A DNA stretch of 64,000 bases from Branchiostoma belcheri (GCF_001625305.1 NW_017804420.1:1151786-1215785); one strand, 5' to 3'. Positions 37,001 through 48,506 are shown, counted from the stretch's first letter. Numbers and translations: made by a program. Notes: generated by a model not told the origin, from the letters alone.

Positions 37001-40000
37001 TGTGCAGCTTACACAGTCTTTAAGTTTAACCTATCTTGGTTGTGTTGCCTTAGTCACTAGCGACATTCATTCAATCTTTCTCATCTTTTATCATGGTGTC
37101 AGCTGTAAGTTTGGTGTTACATCTGTCTGCCTTCATGTAAGTGTTAGTCATCCTAATGGCGAAATGGCTGCTTCTTGTGCCTTTTGCTTACTGTGTTGCA
37201 CATCTTTCTGTCCATTGTCTCTTTTTTTCAATCATCATACTTAGATAGAAGTTAGAACACATGTCTTTTTTCATAGTCTTTGTAACTTTTATGGCACTCA
37301 CCTCCTTGGTTTTACTGTCTGACGTTAGTTTGTGTCACATGTAATTTCTGACAACTTCATACTACCCTAGCCCACTGTCTCAAGATATCTATAAGATCAT
37401 GTATCTTCAGATAAAGACTTACAGTGTAACTTATGATTTTACCTGAATATAACTGGGCATCGTTCTATTCCTGAAACAGTTTACATATTTGTGCTATCCT
37501 AAGTACTACCCCGATAGTACTAGTAGCTAGTCAGAAAGCTTTTTATCTTTTTTTCTCTGCAATGTTTGTTATTAAGTTATACTCTAATAGTCAGATAAAC
37601 TAACAGTCAAATGCCCCTGTTAAAAAAAGGATCATTAGGTAACTCTGTAACTAAGTACTTTGTTTAGTCCTTCTCTTTTGAGGACTTCCCTTTTTGTCTT
37701 TAGCTGGGTTTTTATGCCTCGCAAATTTTTCAGAAAAATGCAAATGATAGTTTTAACTGTCTATAATATCAAGTTAGCCTGGGTACCATCCAGATTTTGT
37801 TGCGGAGCATTGTTGCAGAGCAAAAATCCGGATGGGACCCAGGCTAATATCAAGTAAGATAAGGTGGAAAATTTCCTTTTATCCAAGTTTTGTGTCACTG
37901 ATAGAACACTAGTTTGTAGGATGCTGTAACAGTGACAAACCAAGCTGCCTAGTTCTGTGTTGCTGTTAGTGGTTACCCCCCCATTCAGTAACTGATGTTG
38001 TTTGTGTTTGGGTGTAGGCGAGTGCTACAGGGATGCTGAAGGTGCAAGAGAAGAAGGCTGCGTACGTGAAGCAAAGTACACCAGTGGCAAGGTAAGTCTG
38101 GGGACAAATCTCATCATCACTAAGTATCTTAAAGGCACCCAAATGCAGTATCAGTGCATTGATACTGAAAATACTAGTATTCTTGATAAGGCAATCTGTT
38201 AGCCCATTTGCATCATTATTTCAGACTTTAGGCACCGCCCTATGCACCATCTGGTGTGGCTAAACCATTTTTTTTCATTCACTTACAGGGCTGCACGCAC
38301 CCAGGCTCGTGACAGGGAGGACTTGAGGGGCGTGGCAGAGAAAAACTACAGGCCAAACTTTGTACAGGTGCCGGAGGAGACCAACGCCAAGGAGGGAGGG
38401 CTCGTTCGTTTGGACTGTAAGGTAAGCGCTCATGCTATTATTAAATGTACTTCACCCTGATATACACAATGTAGTGCTGCCATGCATCCATACAAGGCTG
38501 TATGGGTAGGGGTGTGAAGCCTGCTATCTCTGATTATCTTGATAAGTATGCTGCATAATCTTTAATATGGAGGTGTGGCCGTCCTCAAACATAGGATCTC
38601 TGGCTTTATGTCTCATCCGAGAAAAAAATGTACTCGAAATAGGTGTAAAGTGCACAAGGTCACAACAATGGGGCCTGCCAGGGATTCAAACCCAGAACCT
38701 TCAGATTCTCATCAACACCCCTAACCACAAGACCACCTTGCCACCTTGTTTGTATTCCAGGTGACCGGCCTGCCATCCCCTGACCTGGTGTGGATTCGTG
38801 AGGGCAGCCCGCTCAGACAGGACAGTAACCACAAGATGATCGTGCGTGAGAACGGGGTTCACTCCCTGCTCATCTCCCAGTGCAAGGCCAGCGATGCAGG
38901 AGACTACACCTGTGTGGCCACCAACAAGGCTGGCCAGGCTGAGTTCACTGTTACCTTGAATATCTTGGGTAAGTGAGGCCGTACAAAGTGAACTCAGTCT
39001 GATATTTGCATTTTCCAGGGGATATTTTGGGGCATTTTTGTAATTCAACTCAACACATTTTTGGAGATGAGACCTAAGTTGTATTTTATCAACCATGTGT
39101 AGTAATGTGAATTAAGTTTTTTATAGAGCATTGCCTCTGTATTGCTGTCAAATCGGCAAGCAGGCATCAGATCAAGCGGTCATGGGTTTGATTCCTTACA
39201 TTCCTGACTGGACACTGGACAAGGATTGGCTTTGTCTTCCAATACCATGCCCAGGACACACAGGATCATCAACCCACGGATCCTATGGCCTGCAAAGGCT
39301 TTGGGACTACAATTATCTTTTTACCTCAGTGTGATGTTTTTTTTTTCGTTAATTGAATCTCAGTGGAGGCCCAGGCTGTTGCTCCTACATGGGTGCAGAA
39401 GCTGAAGAACACAACTGTGAAGGAGGGCGAGCACGTCAGGATCTTCTGCACTGCCGCCGGAGACCCTGTTCCCTACGCCATCTGGAAGAAGGACGGCATC
39501 GGCCTGACAGACAAGAGCGGCTACAGGTTACTACAGATTTGCTTTTTTCTATAGGGAATATTATGGTCTTCAGGAAGGTAATCAATGCTTAAAGACACTT
39601 AACATACTGTGATTGTGCAAAACCCGTAATGTATTGCACATACAATTTGTAGCACTTCTTCAGAACATTTTGTATTCATATATCTGAAGATGGCATACCA
39701 TCTATATTTTTCATAAAATATATCGTCTGCATCAGGCAAACTTCTTATGCAACATTGACCAAACATCCAACAAAAAACTTTCTGTCAATGGGCCAATTAT
39801 GATGAATGTAATAGGGCCCTATGTATGTGAAGTTGAAACATATTGTGGTCATTATATCTATTTTATACTTGCTTGCTCCCGGCTGTACAGGCCGACAATA
39901 GATAGATACCTGTTTTGACCTCTTTTAATCCTCTAGGCTTGGCACAGATGGCCAGGGGACGTTCTTCCTGGAGGTTGACCACGCTAGCAAGGCGGACGCC

Positions 40001-42790
40001 ACCTGGTACACCTGTTCTGCCCACAACCAGGCTGGCAGCATCATGTGTACAGGCAAAATAGTTGTGCAGAGTAAGTAGGAGTTCTACACAGTCATGCAGC
40101 ATGGCAGTCATCCTAAAGCCATGGCTACCTGCCCCAGCTTTATCCATACATGGCCTTAATTTTCCTCGTAGGTTTTCATAGCCTCACTAGATAAAGAAAG
40201 TACAATTATCAGACAATACTTGTTACATAAATAGGATAGTTCTTGAAACTATTACAAGATACTGTTGTAACATTTTTCTTACTTCATACCCCTCCCCCTA
40301 TTGATTCTTCTTGAAACATAATTTCATCCAAGATCAGGCTGGAACGTCTTTTGCCAGGCATGATGGTGGTGAAAGAATACTTGAGCACTCTTACCTTAGC
40401 AACAACCAAAGCAAATGCAGACCAAATTTGTAAAGATTGGACTGTCGCCCCATAATTCTTACCAAGTCACAGCATACATTGTCAATATGTAATGGTAGGA
40501 AAATTGATTTGTGAAAGATGCTATCCAAGTGAAAACTGGTGCAATGTAGATTCATACTTTCTCATTTTGTGTTCCAAACTAAGTACACAGAATGTATAAT
40601 GATGTAGGATTACATGGAACAATGTTAGCAAGATATGTAGTGATACAAATTACATGTAATTCGTTCAGCTCTCTACTCTACTCTATCATACAAACACACA
40701 TTTGCATGCATACTAGTACTTCGGCTTACATTTGCACCCCAGCAGTGTACAAGTCTGCTGTATAATTGCAGGTCACACAAGAAAGCAAATTTAGTAATGG
40801 TCACACAAAGTTGGAGCTTTCAACATTACACACATCTTGTTATCAAGCTCTATCGCACAGTACCTACATATTGTATGATGCACATTCTTTGTGGTCATAT
40901 GCTTGGCTATTAGAATGCAGGGAAAGTTTAGGGCTTGGGGCACTGGTCTTGGAAAATGCTTCAGCAAATGGCTTGTACAGGGCTTGTATAGCTTTGAGGT
41001 CCATCAGTTTTACAGGTGTTGTAAGTCACCCTGTTGGACTAAACATGTATACCACGTCACTTCCAGTACCACTTGTCAATCAGAAAAAATCCGAACAAAA
41101 GTCGGGAAAGAGGTTCTACATGTTCTAGCGGTAGCAGAAAAATGAAGACAGACCGCCGTCAGCTTACATGGGTAAGTTTAGACATTTCCGCTTCTGAGGC
41201 ATCCGCTCGGCGTCACCCAAACTGTGTGCCTTCCGCTTGTGGCATATCTACGCACCCCTCACCCAAGCTGTTCTCATTTAGGCATCGTAGGCTGCTCTTC
41301 CCATCCCTCCTTACAAATGTATACTGTGACTTGGTAAGTACCCTAAAATTACCCCAATAAGTGAAACATCCTAGATAATTACATTGTATGCTGCTAGTTA
41401 TTGAGAGATAGATAATCAATTTATCCCTTCACCCTTAACTTTGACCAGTGCAACATGGCCTGCATTTGCCAATGCATCTCAACGGTGCTCTATTAAAATT
41501 TGCTGCTTGCAAATTTAAAAAAAAATCCCCTATTCATTCAGCATGTATAAGGCTGTTTCAGAAGAAAAAACTTTTATTTTTTCAACAACACACCTTATTT
41601 TTCTCTACACATAAATGATGCCATTCAATAGATGATGTCATCTGCACACTTTTTATAACTTGTGTAGTGGATATCTTTTAAAATCACACTTAAGATTTTC
41701 AGAGAAGGTTGAAGCAACAGAGAATTTTTGTCAAATACATGTATATGTTGTATATTAGTCCTTTTAGTTAACAAAATATTTCCATGGTCATCTCATGCAA
41801 TCTGCTTGGTGATTAGGCTGTTTTACTTATAGATTTTGCTAGCCTATCATAATTTAGTTCCTGTCCATTGTATATACACTGAAAGTTACTGTAACAGTAT
41901 CTTTCAGTCAGAACCATTGAAACCTTCCACCCATGGAGGAATGTCATGCAATTATCCCCTTACTCCATAGATTCCACAGGATTAGATTGAAGCATATTAT
42001 TTTGTAACTTGGCAATCAAGGAAAGACTGATACAGAAAAATGCTGCACATAAATAAACCCCCTGTCGTACATTGAGAACCTTCAACCAACCACTATCCAA
42101 CCAAGTTCGGGAGCTGTCTGACCAGATTTAGGCTCATATTGGGCTATGTGTGACAGGAGGCTTAAAACCTGCCCAATGTTCCCTTAGTTTGTTCTTACAA
42201 TTGCAGCATCTGCAGAGTACATTTAGTGTGTTAACCAGGGATACTCTCAGTAAACTGTTATGTTACACCACGAGGCAACTCACTGATTGTGTAGAATAAT
42301 GAACAATTTTGTACACTTTTTTGCTCTGAAAATAGCAAAAGAAGTCCCAATGTATACAATTTTGGCCGGGGCACCATCCTGGTTAGTTACATCTGCTCCC
42401 ACAGTGACTGTGGGAGTAGACATAAACTAACCAGGATGGTGCTTGCCACTGCTTGGGCTAATACAATTTTAAAATGTATGCCAAAAGTGTGAATGAAGTT
42501 CTGTGGGCTTATGTCCCAAGTACCCCCCAGTGTTACTTCTTGCATTTCTACATCTTTCCCAGCTAGGCTCCATTCGCCTATCAGCCAAGAATTCCATCAT
42601 CATCTCCACTTATCCCTTCTGTGTTGTTATTTGTGCTTGTTTTGTTGTTTTTCTAGGCCCCTGGGAGTCCCAGAAGCCACAACAAACAAAGATCAAGACT
42701 CCAAAGAGATACGCCAACCTGCCTGTGGACATGCGAGCCTCGCACCAGACCAAGACTGCCATGATGAACGAGTCTGGAGAAGACCTGTAA
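28037..42790 (+). CDS. PALLD: Palladin-family actin-associated Ig protein, 16 coding exons
   Basis: Joined exons: 28037-28050, 29291-29375, 29876-30020, 30336-30452, 31097-31136, 31364-31429, 31924-32017, 32412-32456, 35865-36074, 36357-36512, 38018-38091, 38289-38421, 38761-38968, 39364-39526, 39937-40070, 42657-42790; 1818 nt, 605 aa, all phases consistent. Order: Ig1 (about 27-120), proline-rich linker with PPPP/PPPPP runs (121-202), the family's conserved helix EFRVSGFEERLMREIEHRLE (203-222), Ig2 (241-335), Ig3 (371-463), Ig4 (469-561), and a C-terminal tail ending NESGEDL. That helix, the Ig order, the EVCTLVIAEA stretch and the acidic -EDL end match vertebrate palladin/myopalladin/myotilin; one gene here is expected before their duplication. 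Likely role: cytoplasmic scaffold linking actin and alpha-actinin, with proline runs for profilin/VASP-type partners. Ig1 lacks both core cysteines. Start chosen because a 14-nt coding exon (MSGQ...) after an acceptor at 28020 splices in frame to 29291; ATG 29316 in exon 2 is an alternative. AATAAA at 43008-43013. Confidence 0.9.
29690..29846 (+). repeat. Truncated tRNA-derived SINE in a palladin intron
   Basis: The body blocks GTCCTTGGGAAAAGCACTTTAC, GGGGAGGTAAAGCTGGTGGA and CCTCCAATACCGTGCCC belong to the family seen at 14582. The tRNA-like head is missing. The copy ends about 30 bp before palladin exon 3 at 29876. Confidence 0.65.
30050..30300 (+). repeat. Dispersed repeat shared with a KAT2 intron, with a GC-rich insert
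   Basis: The stretch GCATTTAAGGATGACATCCTG, GTCGGAAAAGA and TTGCACAGGCACAGT, in that order, reappears at 55215-55375 (GTATTTAAGGATGACATTCTG, GTCGGAAAAGA, GTGCAGGCACAGT). Here the middle holds an unusually GC-rich block at about 30108-30172 that the other copy lacks. Origin unknown. Confidence 0.5.
30593..30790 (+). repeat. tRNA-derived SINE, second family
   Basis: The head has a good A box (TGGCCAAGTGGGTAGAGTGA) and a B-box-like GAGTTTGATCCCC at the spacing expected of a tRNA promoter, followed by a non-tRNA body ending GGCCCAAGGGCTATTGAAAT and AGATGGGCAC. A related fragment is at 24690. It lies in palladin intron 4, in sense orientation. Confidence 0.7.
31575..31640 (+). repeat. Short dispersed repeat (copy 1 of 3)
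   Basis: The core GTTCTGATTCCTACTGCAGC, then TAGGTGTCACTGCTGCAATG and ACAAATGCGGTCCCGAATG, recurs at about 50205-50270 and 61015-61080 with modest divergence. No coding potential; probably part of a mobile element end. Confidence 0.6.
31645..31718. repeat. Miniature near-palindrome matching the ends of the 33.6-kb element
   Basis: The segment contains ATGAAAACTACATCAAACAAG followed directly by CTTTGATGTAATTTTCAC, an inverted pair. The same outer sequences bound the 870-bp element at 33627-34518, so this is either an internally deleted copy or an unexpanded form of that family. Confidence 0.6.
32153..32184 (+). repeat. (GTAG)n microsatellite
   Basis: About eight perfect GTAG units in palladin intron 7, 32 bp. 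Confidence 0.95.
33627..34518. mobile_element. 870-bp inverted-repeat element in a palladin intron
   Basis: Outer ends are ATGAAAACTAAATCAAACAAG on the left and AAGCTTTGATGTAATTTTCAC on the right, inverted copies of each other and the same as the miniature form at 31645-31718. A second inverted pair lies inside them (TACCTCCATGAAAT near 33677 and TTTTTCATGGAGGTAA near 34457). The interior is AT-rich with several AATTATGCAAATTA blocks and a (CAGA)n microsatellite at about 34387-34438. No transposase is encoded; probably a non-autonomous DNA transposon. Confidence 0.65.
34387..34438 (+). repeat. (CAGA/CACA)n microsatellite
   Basis: About 50 bp of CAGA and CACA units inside the element at 33627-34518. 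Confidence 0.9.
36513..38017 (+). other. Palladin intron 10
   Basis: A 1.5-kb intron between two parts of the palladin coding region. No gene or exon was recognised in it. A short inverted-repeat structure lies at 37772-37855. Confidence 0.6.
37772..37855. repeat. Small inverted repeat with AGCCTGGGTACCATCC ends
   Basis: TTAGCCTGGGTACCATCC on the left and GGATGGGACCCAGGCTAA on the right form an imperfect inverted pair about 80 bp apart, typical of a very small MITE. The left end also occurs near 24860. Confidence 0.65.
38560..38747 (-). repeat. tRNA-derived SINE ending 14 bp before a palladin exon
   Basis: On the minus strand the element starts GGTGGCAAGGTGGTCTTGTG (tRNA-like A-box region), has GGGTTTGAATCCCTGG (a good B box), and continues GACCTTGTGCACTTTACACC. 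It lies just upstream of the splice acceptor of palladin exon 13 (38761), leaving about 13 bp of non-SINE sequence before the exon. Confidence 0.7.
39140..39312 (+). repeat. tRNA-derived SINE in a palladin intron
   Basis: The tRNA-like head has a B-box-like GGGTTTGATTCC; the body carries CTTCCAATACCATGCCCAGG, then ACACACAGGATCATCAACCC, shared with the copies at 14582 and 29690. It ends about 50 bp before palladin exon 14. Confidence 0.65.
40071..42656 (+). other. Palladin intron 15 (longest late intron)
   Basis: A 2.6-kb intron between the last Ig exon and the C-terminal exon. Short frames at 40766-41360 have no recognisable motif; an acceptor-donor pair bounds 41282-41334, but that segment would break the reading frame. 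An inverted pair occurs at about 42365-42465 (GCACCATCCTGGTTAGT and ACTAACCAGGATGGTGC). Confidence 0.55.
42365..42465. repeat. Short inverted repeat (hairpin of about 100 bp)
   Basis: GCACCATCCTGGTTAGT near 42370 and its complement near 42427 flank a second inner pair, CTCCCACAGT/ACTGTGGGAG. This is a stem-loop or mini-MITE without coding capacity. Confidence 0.7.
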
Positions 42791-43007
42791 AAAAAATGGA
42801 CTGTCCACAGTCTCAACTCTCTACTGCTGGCTAACTGTTATGTCCTTATGTTACGTTAGACCCTCCTAGTTATAGATGTCATGAACATTGCTATCACAAG
42901 GCAAATGTCTAATTTCTATAGCCTATATAATGTGCAAGAGATATTTTGAAACATAGGATAAATTTGCGAAGAAGCTGGATGCCATACACTTAGAATGAAA
43001 GCAAAGC

Positions 43008-43013
43008 AATAAA
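43008..43013 (+). terminator. Poly(A) signal of palladin
   Basis: AATAAA 218 nt after the palladin stop codon, the first good polyadenylation signal downstream. Confidence 0.6.
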
Positions 43014-43494
43014 ATGGTACTAAATATTTTATAGGCATTTGTAGTTTTGTATTGAATTTAATGTTCCAGGTTAGCAGAAGTTGTTCATGATTTAGAGTTG
43101 TGAAAATGATCCCTTTCTCAATTGATTACTCTAAAAGATAAGTACTCTCAATATTAAGTACATTGTGGTTTGTTTTTGTGTGATTTCATATTACAGACAA
43201 AACAGTGAAAACGTAGTTAGCTGAGGCATGCTGCAAGATATGCTTAATGGCTAATCTAGTTAAAAGGTGGTATCTTCAGTGGTATAACAGGAGGGGCATT
43301 CTAAATGGTAACTTCATATGTAATGTTACACTTACCGTTTTATCATGTATCCATCTGCTTGAGCAAGTATCAGTAGTATCCAACAGTATTAATCATGTAC
43401 CTATACCTTTCCTTTGTAGGTGTGCTGTAAAGAGAATAATTGTCACTGTCAGTAAGAAATATCTTCTCACTTTGAAAGAAGTGAATACACCTAA

Positions 43495-43867
43495 GGCCAC
43501 ACCAATTTAATTTGTTGGTTCTCGGATTCGCCTCTTCATTTTTTCTGATTTGACAAAAAAAAAAAAAGATTCTGGTTCTGAATCAACTAAAAAATGCTCA
43601 TATTCTGCCCCCAACAGTTGTGGAAAGTCCTTTTCTTCCTAGCTGTTGCAGTGTTTCCATCTATCAATGCAGTGGTTTGATTAAAAGTTCAAAATTCATC
43701 GTTAAAATATTAACACAACCTTTTGTGTTGACTTCATGGCTCCTATCATAGCATTTGGGGCTATAATAGAATGCCTAAACCTGTTTTTATTTTTATTTTT
43801 TTTCGCCCTGTCGCTTCATGTTTTTTCTGACAAAATCCGAGAACCAACAAATTAAATTGGTGTGGCC
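43495..43867. mobile_element. Harbinger-like MITE (copy 2) with intact ends
   Basis: The terminal inverted repeats are more than 30 bp, starting GGCCACACCAATTTAATTTG at 43495 and ending with the complement at 43867. The element is flanked by TAA on both sides (43492-43494 and 43868-43870), a 3-bp target duplication as made by PIF/Harbinger elements. Length 373 bp, no open frame; the interior includes a short A run. A diverged relative with an inverted interior is at 22638-22931. Confidence 0.85.
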
Positions 43868-44292
43868 TAAACCAGAGCACTAATTTTTACTTGATATTTC
43901 AGTTCTTTGTGGCTAGCAGTAGCTAGTTGTGTTAAAATACCATTTACTATCCAATATTTACTGTAGCTGCAATTCCCCATCCTATAGATTTTTCAGCAAT
44001 CACTTGTTTCCATAGAGGACCTTATGTGTGAAGATGATGATTTCAAGACAAAGGTATCGAAAAACGTATTGCATATCCCATTTCATTTGGAATGAAATTT
44101 AGCTAGGCATGTTCTAGCAGGTGACCCAATTGCTTTTTCTCAAAATACTTGCTACTGCTGGAAAGCGCTATGGTGTAGTAGATATGCAAGTTATTTTATG
44201 TTTTGTTCATGATCTTTTGATTAAATCTTAGTTACTTATTATTATTATTGTTGTTATTCTTCAATGTGTGTTGAAGGTATGTGTGACTGGGC

Positions 44293-45185
44293 GTGAGTGC
44301 TTGTGCTAGAATTCATACATACACCAGCACACGCCACTTCATACAAACCAGCATTCTATCTTATACACCACACTCTGTATACAATCTATTTTACACACAT
44401 TTCATTCACACCAACATATTACATTGTTTTATACATATCTTACACCACACTAAATCACTTCATACACACCAACATTTTACCTTACATACACTTCATACAT
44501 ACATTGTAACATTCCATCTTATACATACTTCATATACACCAACATTCCATCTTATACACCACACTTCATACACTCTTTCTACCTTTAACACATCACACTT
44601 TGTACATACCAACAATCCTTTTACACATTTCACTTCATGCACATCAACATTCTACCTTACACACCACACTTCATACACTCCTACCTTACACACCACACTT
44701 CATACACTCCTTCTACCTTACACATCACTTTGTACATACCAACATCCATTTACACATTACACTTCACATACACACCAACATTTTACCTTACATACACTTC
44801 TTACACCACACGTCATACACATTACATCTTATAGTTATACATACTTAATACACACCAACATTCCAACTTACACACCATACTTCATACACACCAACATTCT
44901 ACCTTACACACCACACTTCAAACATACCAACATTCCATCTTTCACACCACATTTCATACACTCCTTCTACCTTACACATCACACTTTGTACATACCAACA
45001 TCCTTTTACACATTACACTTCATACACACCAATATTCTACCTTACACAGCACACTTCACACACTCCTACTTTGCACACTATACTTCAAACATACCAACAT
45101 TCTATCTTGCACACCACACTTCATTCTACCATATACTGTGATATACACCACACTTAATACACACCAACATTCTATCTCACACACA
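44293..45185 (+). repeat. Minisatellite of ACACACC/CTTCATAC-type units
   Basis: About 890 bp of imperfect tandem repeats built from phrases such as ACACACCAACATTCTACC and TTACACACCACACTTCATAC, with unit lengths near 18-36 bp. Because most units are multiples of three and lack stops, they leave a 282-codon open frame rich in H, T, Y, P and I. There is no start context, splice signal or non-repetitive domain, so this is treated as a repeat and not a gene. Confidence 0.85.
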
Positions 45186-45189
45186 CTTC

Positions 45190-46830
45190 ATACACACTTG
45201 TCTGGTTGTAACCCCCAGACAGGGCTGTGATACGACATGTTCTTTCTGGAACATGTGGGGTGGCCCTAAAAAGGGCCGGGGGTAGGGTAGGGGAAGGTAG
45301 GGGTAGGGATCACTTCTGTAGCTCCAAGTCTTTGGGGATAGTCCAAGATATCACCAGGATTCCTAGAGTATTCACATAGCCTTGGCAGTAGTCAGGGTCC
45401 AAAAGTTCAGCTGTGTTGGCTTTCCTTGGCAACATGTCTACCGATGTCTTTGAGTCTCCAAACTCCGCTTGCAGCAGACACGAATGTCAGTTCAGATAGA
45501 AGGATATGTTCTGCACCTCATCTTGATGCTCCACAAACATTTAGTCACTGCCTCTACACTATAGAGCTTTCTATAAAATCTATGATCAATTCAAAGGCAT
45601 TCTAAAATACTACTAAAAGCGTATTCTACAGGGGCATAAGACCTAGAATTTTAACCAATAGCTATACTAACTGATTGTTGTCATGTAATTATTTCTCACC
45701 TGTATTTCTCACCTGTAGCCGGTCAATAGGTACCCTGTGTGGGTAATGAGACCGCACTTCGGGTAGTTATCATTAGAATTTAAGACACCGTTTGTACCAT
45801 AAGACAACAGTAGGAACAGTTTCCTTATGCTGTACAAATGTGATGATCAAGGTTAGATTACTTAAATGGGGCCTGTCCCTACAAGTGATAACAATGAAAT
45901 CTCCTATCAATTATATACAATTATTTACATTGTACTGGATAAAAGTCAAACTTCATCTTAGAGAAAATACAAAAATTTGATTGGTCCAAAATTCATTGCA
46001 ACATTATCCAAAATGTATTCATCTCTATCATCACAAAAATAATGTGGAATTACATCCATAAATCCAATGACACTCTAAGATGAAGTTCTGTCGTACCAAG
46101 AAACCATCTGTGCTCGCTTAAATCCTTCAGCTGAGCTGCCAATTCAACTTTTCTCTAGGAAGGGCCAAAAGTAGCACCACTTCATATCAAAAGCACTTGA
46201 GAAATTTGGTGATTTCTTGGCACTTCGTACCACAGCATATGTACAAGGCATATAAAAATATGGTGACCAAGAGAAGGAGATCAACTCCTTTCTATGTTTG
46301 AACTCTCTGTTGCCAAGGGAAGTCATATCATCATGTAATCTTGAAACTTAATAGATGTTGGGGGGGGTTTGGGGAAGATTAGGGATGAGGGGGTAACTCT
46401 TCAATATAACATCCTAACTTTGTAGCAACAAGGAAGGTAGAAACTCTTCTTTCTCCTCTAAAATAGGAGTGCACAATGTCTAAGGCCAAATATTTGAATG
46501 TATCAAAACAAGCGAAAATGTTCACAATACACATAATTATCCTTATAACTCGGATACTTTATAAATTTCAATATGACAAAAACATGTACGATTCTACCTT
46601 CCCATTCAGCCATTATCAACATTTTCACTATCACACTAGGGAGAGAAAACTCCCGAAATATTGCAACAATTGCTCCTTAAAGAGCCAGAACTGCAACTTC
46701 AAAAACAAGGAAGAACACACAAGTCGCACTTGTATGTCCTTTTGACAGATATAAATCTTAACACTTAGAGGTCCTATGGAAATGTGCGAACTGCAGCTTG
46801 TGAAAGTCCACACTCTCTTCTCTGCAGTTT
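45190..46830. other. Region between palladin and PNRC
   Basis: Non-coding sequence downstream of the PNRC stop codon on the minus strand, so it probably includes the PNRC 3' untranslated region. Short frames here have no recognised motif. G-rich runs occur at about 45270-45300 and 46360-46372. Confidence 0.4.
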
Positions 46831-48086
46831 TCATCCGAAGACTTTCAACATGGTTTTGAGATCATTGGTCATTTGGGAGCAATCTGGTGCCTTGGGCAGC
46901 AGGGGGCTCTTGAGTGACACCCAACTGACTGGGGGTCGGGGAAGATCTGCTGGCTTGGGAGGCTCACTGAACTTGGCTCCTGCGTAAGCTTCGTCATCGC
47001 TTGGGCTAGCTGAACGGCTGCCTTGGATGAGCTGCTTTTCTGGCTTGGTCAAATGTGGCCTAAAGAAAAGTTGAAGTACTTGCTATTAGTTGCCATTATC
47101 ATACAAAGCACAACATAAACAGACACTTGAGCTTTACCTAATTACCAGACAAAGCAACAAAAACAAGACAAAGCAAACACTCATGTCGGGCAGTGAACCT
47201 GTATTTTTAGTCAAATCGCAATCAAAGTAAGTTATAGATTACTTGTTTTCTTTGTATGTAGGGTATTTGCTTTGAGTGTTAAAAAATCAAGATTCACTCA
47301 CACAAATTATTTCACACATCCACGAGAAAACTTGCATATTCAAATATTCATGCATTTCAAACAAAAAGGTGGAGAGGCCGATTTTTCCAGCCTTTGTTTC
47401 ACTTCATTAACTTCGGTTCATTTTCGTTCATCCCCGACAACAACAAAGAAAGCAACTCGGGCCTCTTGATCAAAACAAGAGTATCATATTTCAGACCCAG
47501 ACAGGAGACCAAACTTTAAAAATGTTTCAAATAAGCTACTGTGGACTAAAACTAGAGCATATCTAGGTAACAACATACGAGTGGCCATGGATTTACTGCG
47601 GTTACTGAAAGATCGGGTGGGCAAAAAGCAACCCTAGGCGTGCCCAAATCTGCTTAGAAAATCACAATGCCTGGACTTCCTCTTTGTCTATGCCTGGACT
47701 TCCCCTTTCTATTACTCATGTTTCTGTATTTAGATTTAGAAAAATTCCAAATTTCGCCTGGCAATTATTCTCAATCGTTGGTTAAAGAACCTTCTGGTGA
47801 AATCGATGACCAAAAAGATGTTTTCAAAATGATGAAAAACTCACTTTTGAACGCTGGGCGATCTGTTGTTGTTGGCCCGCTCTACGCCTTGGTTGTTGTT
47901 GTGACAAATATGGCGAGGGCTAGCTCGATCTTGTTCTGGGCCACTTCGCCTGCCACTGCCGCTGGATTTCCGCGGTGTTCTGTTGTTCTTCTCCCGATTG
48001 CGATGTTTCGCGACGCCCCTTGGGCTGTGATATGCATTATCTGCTGTCATGCTGCCGGCAACAAGCGAGGTTCCGTGTAGACACAT
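46831..48086 (-). CDS. PNRC: Proline-rich nuclear receptor coactivator (PNRC1/2 family)
   Basis: Two coding exons, 47845-48086 and 46831-47059, join in phase to give 156 aa. The N-terminal half is basic and rich in N, R and S. The C-terminal half carries the family block SPSDDEAYAGAKFSEPPKPA followed by DLPRPPVSWV, the SH3-binding proline motif that also contacts the decapping protein DCP1, and then DLKTMLKVFG, an LxxLL-like nuclear receptor box with M in place of one leucine. Human PNRC2 is 139 aa with the same layout. PNRC proteins are nuclear and P-body adaptors linking nuclear receptors and UPF1 to decapping. The gene is divergent from KAT2, with 702 bp between start codons. ATG 48086 is the most upstream in frame; the ATG 12 codons later (MTADNAY) is also possible. 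Confidence 0.88.
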
Positions 48087-48506
48087 CGAGTCCTACCACG
48101 GCAAACTAAATATGGCGGAAACCTTTGTTTGCGAGACGCAACGGTTCCTGATTTCTCCTTCACCTCTTTACGATCGTAAGCCGACTTCAATCTAGCTCCA
48201 CACAAAATACTTTTGTGTAAGCTTGTATCCTCGCTATAAAACTGGCAAGAGCTACCAGATGGACCCTAAAATTCTAAAAACTCGCCGTTCCTTCGCTCCT
48301 ACTCAACAGGGCGCTTTCTCCTCTTCTCCTTCCTTCTCTCGACTGCAGCGTTGACAACCTGCAGATCCAGTGAGAAAAACAACTAAAAATAGAACAGCTT
48401 TCAGCCCATCAGCCAATCACAAACAAGGATTCTCGTCACCTGACTTCTGTACTGATGACATCAGATTAAGTAATTAGAATAAATTAGATGACGTTTTCCG
48501 CCCAGT

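Noticed and set aside
41282..41334. A candidate extra palladin exon in intron 15
   Set aside because: It has acceptor- and donor-like ends, but including its 53 bases would break the frame. Direct splicing of 40070 to 42657 is in phase and gives the palladin-like C terminus.
42657..42834. An alternative frame through the last palladin exon (RPLGVPEATTNK...)
   Set aside because: The phase from exon 15 (one base left over) selects the other frame, whose tail ends NESGEDL like the vertebrate palladin family.
44293..45141. A 282-codon open frame, the longest in the window
   Set aside because: It is made entirely of minisatellite units and has no domain, splice context or codon pattern of a real gene.
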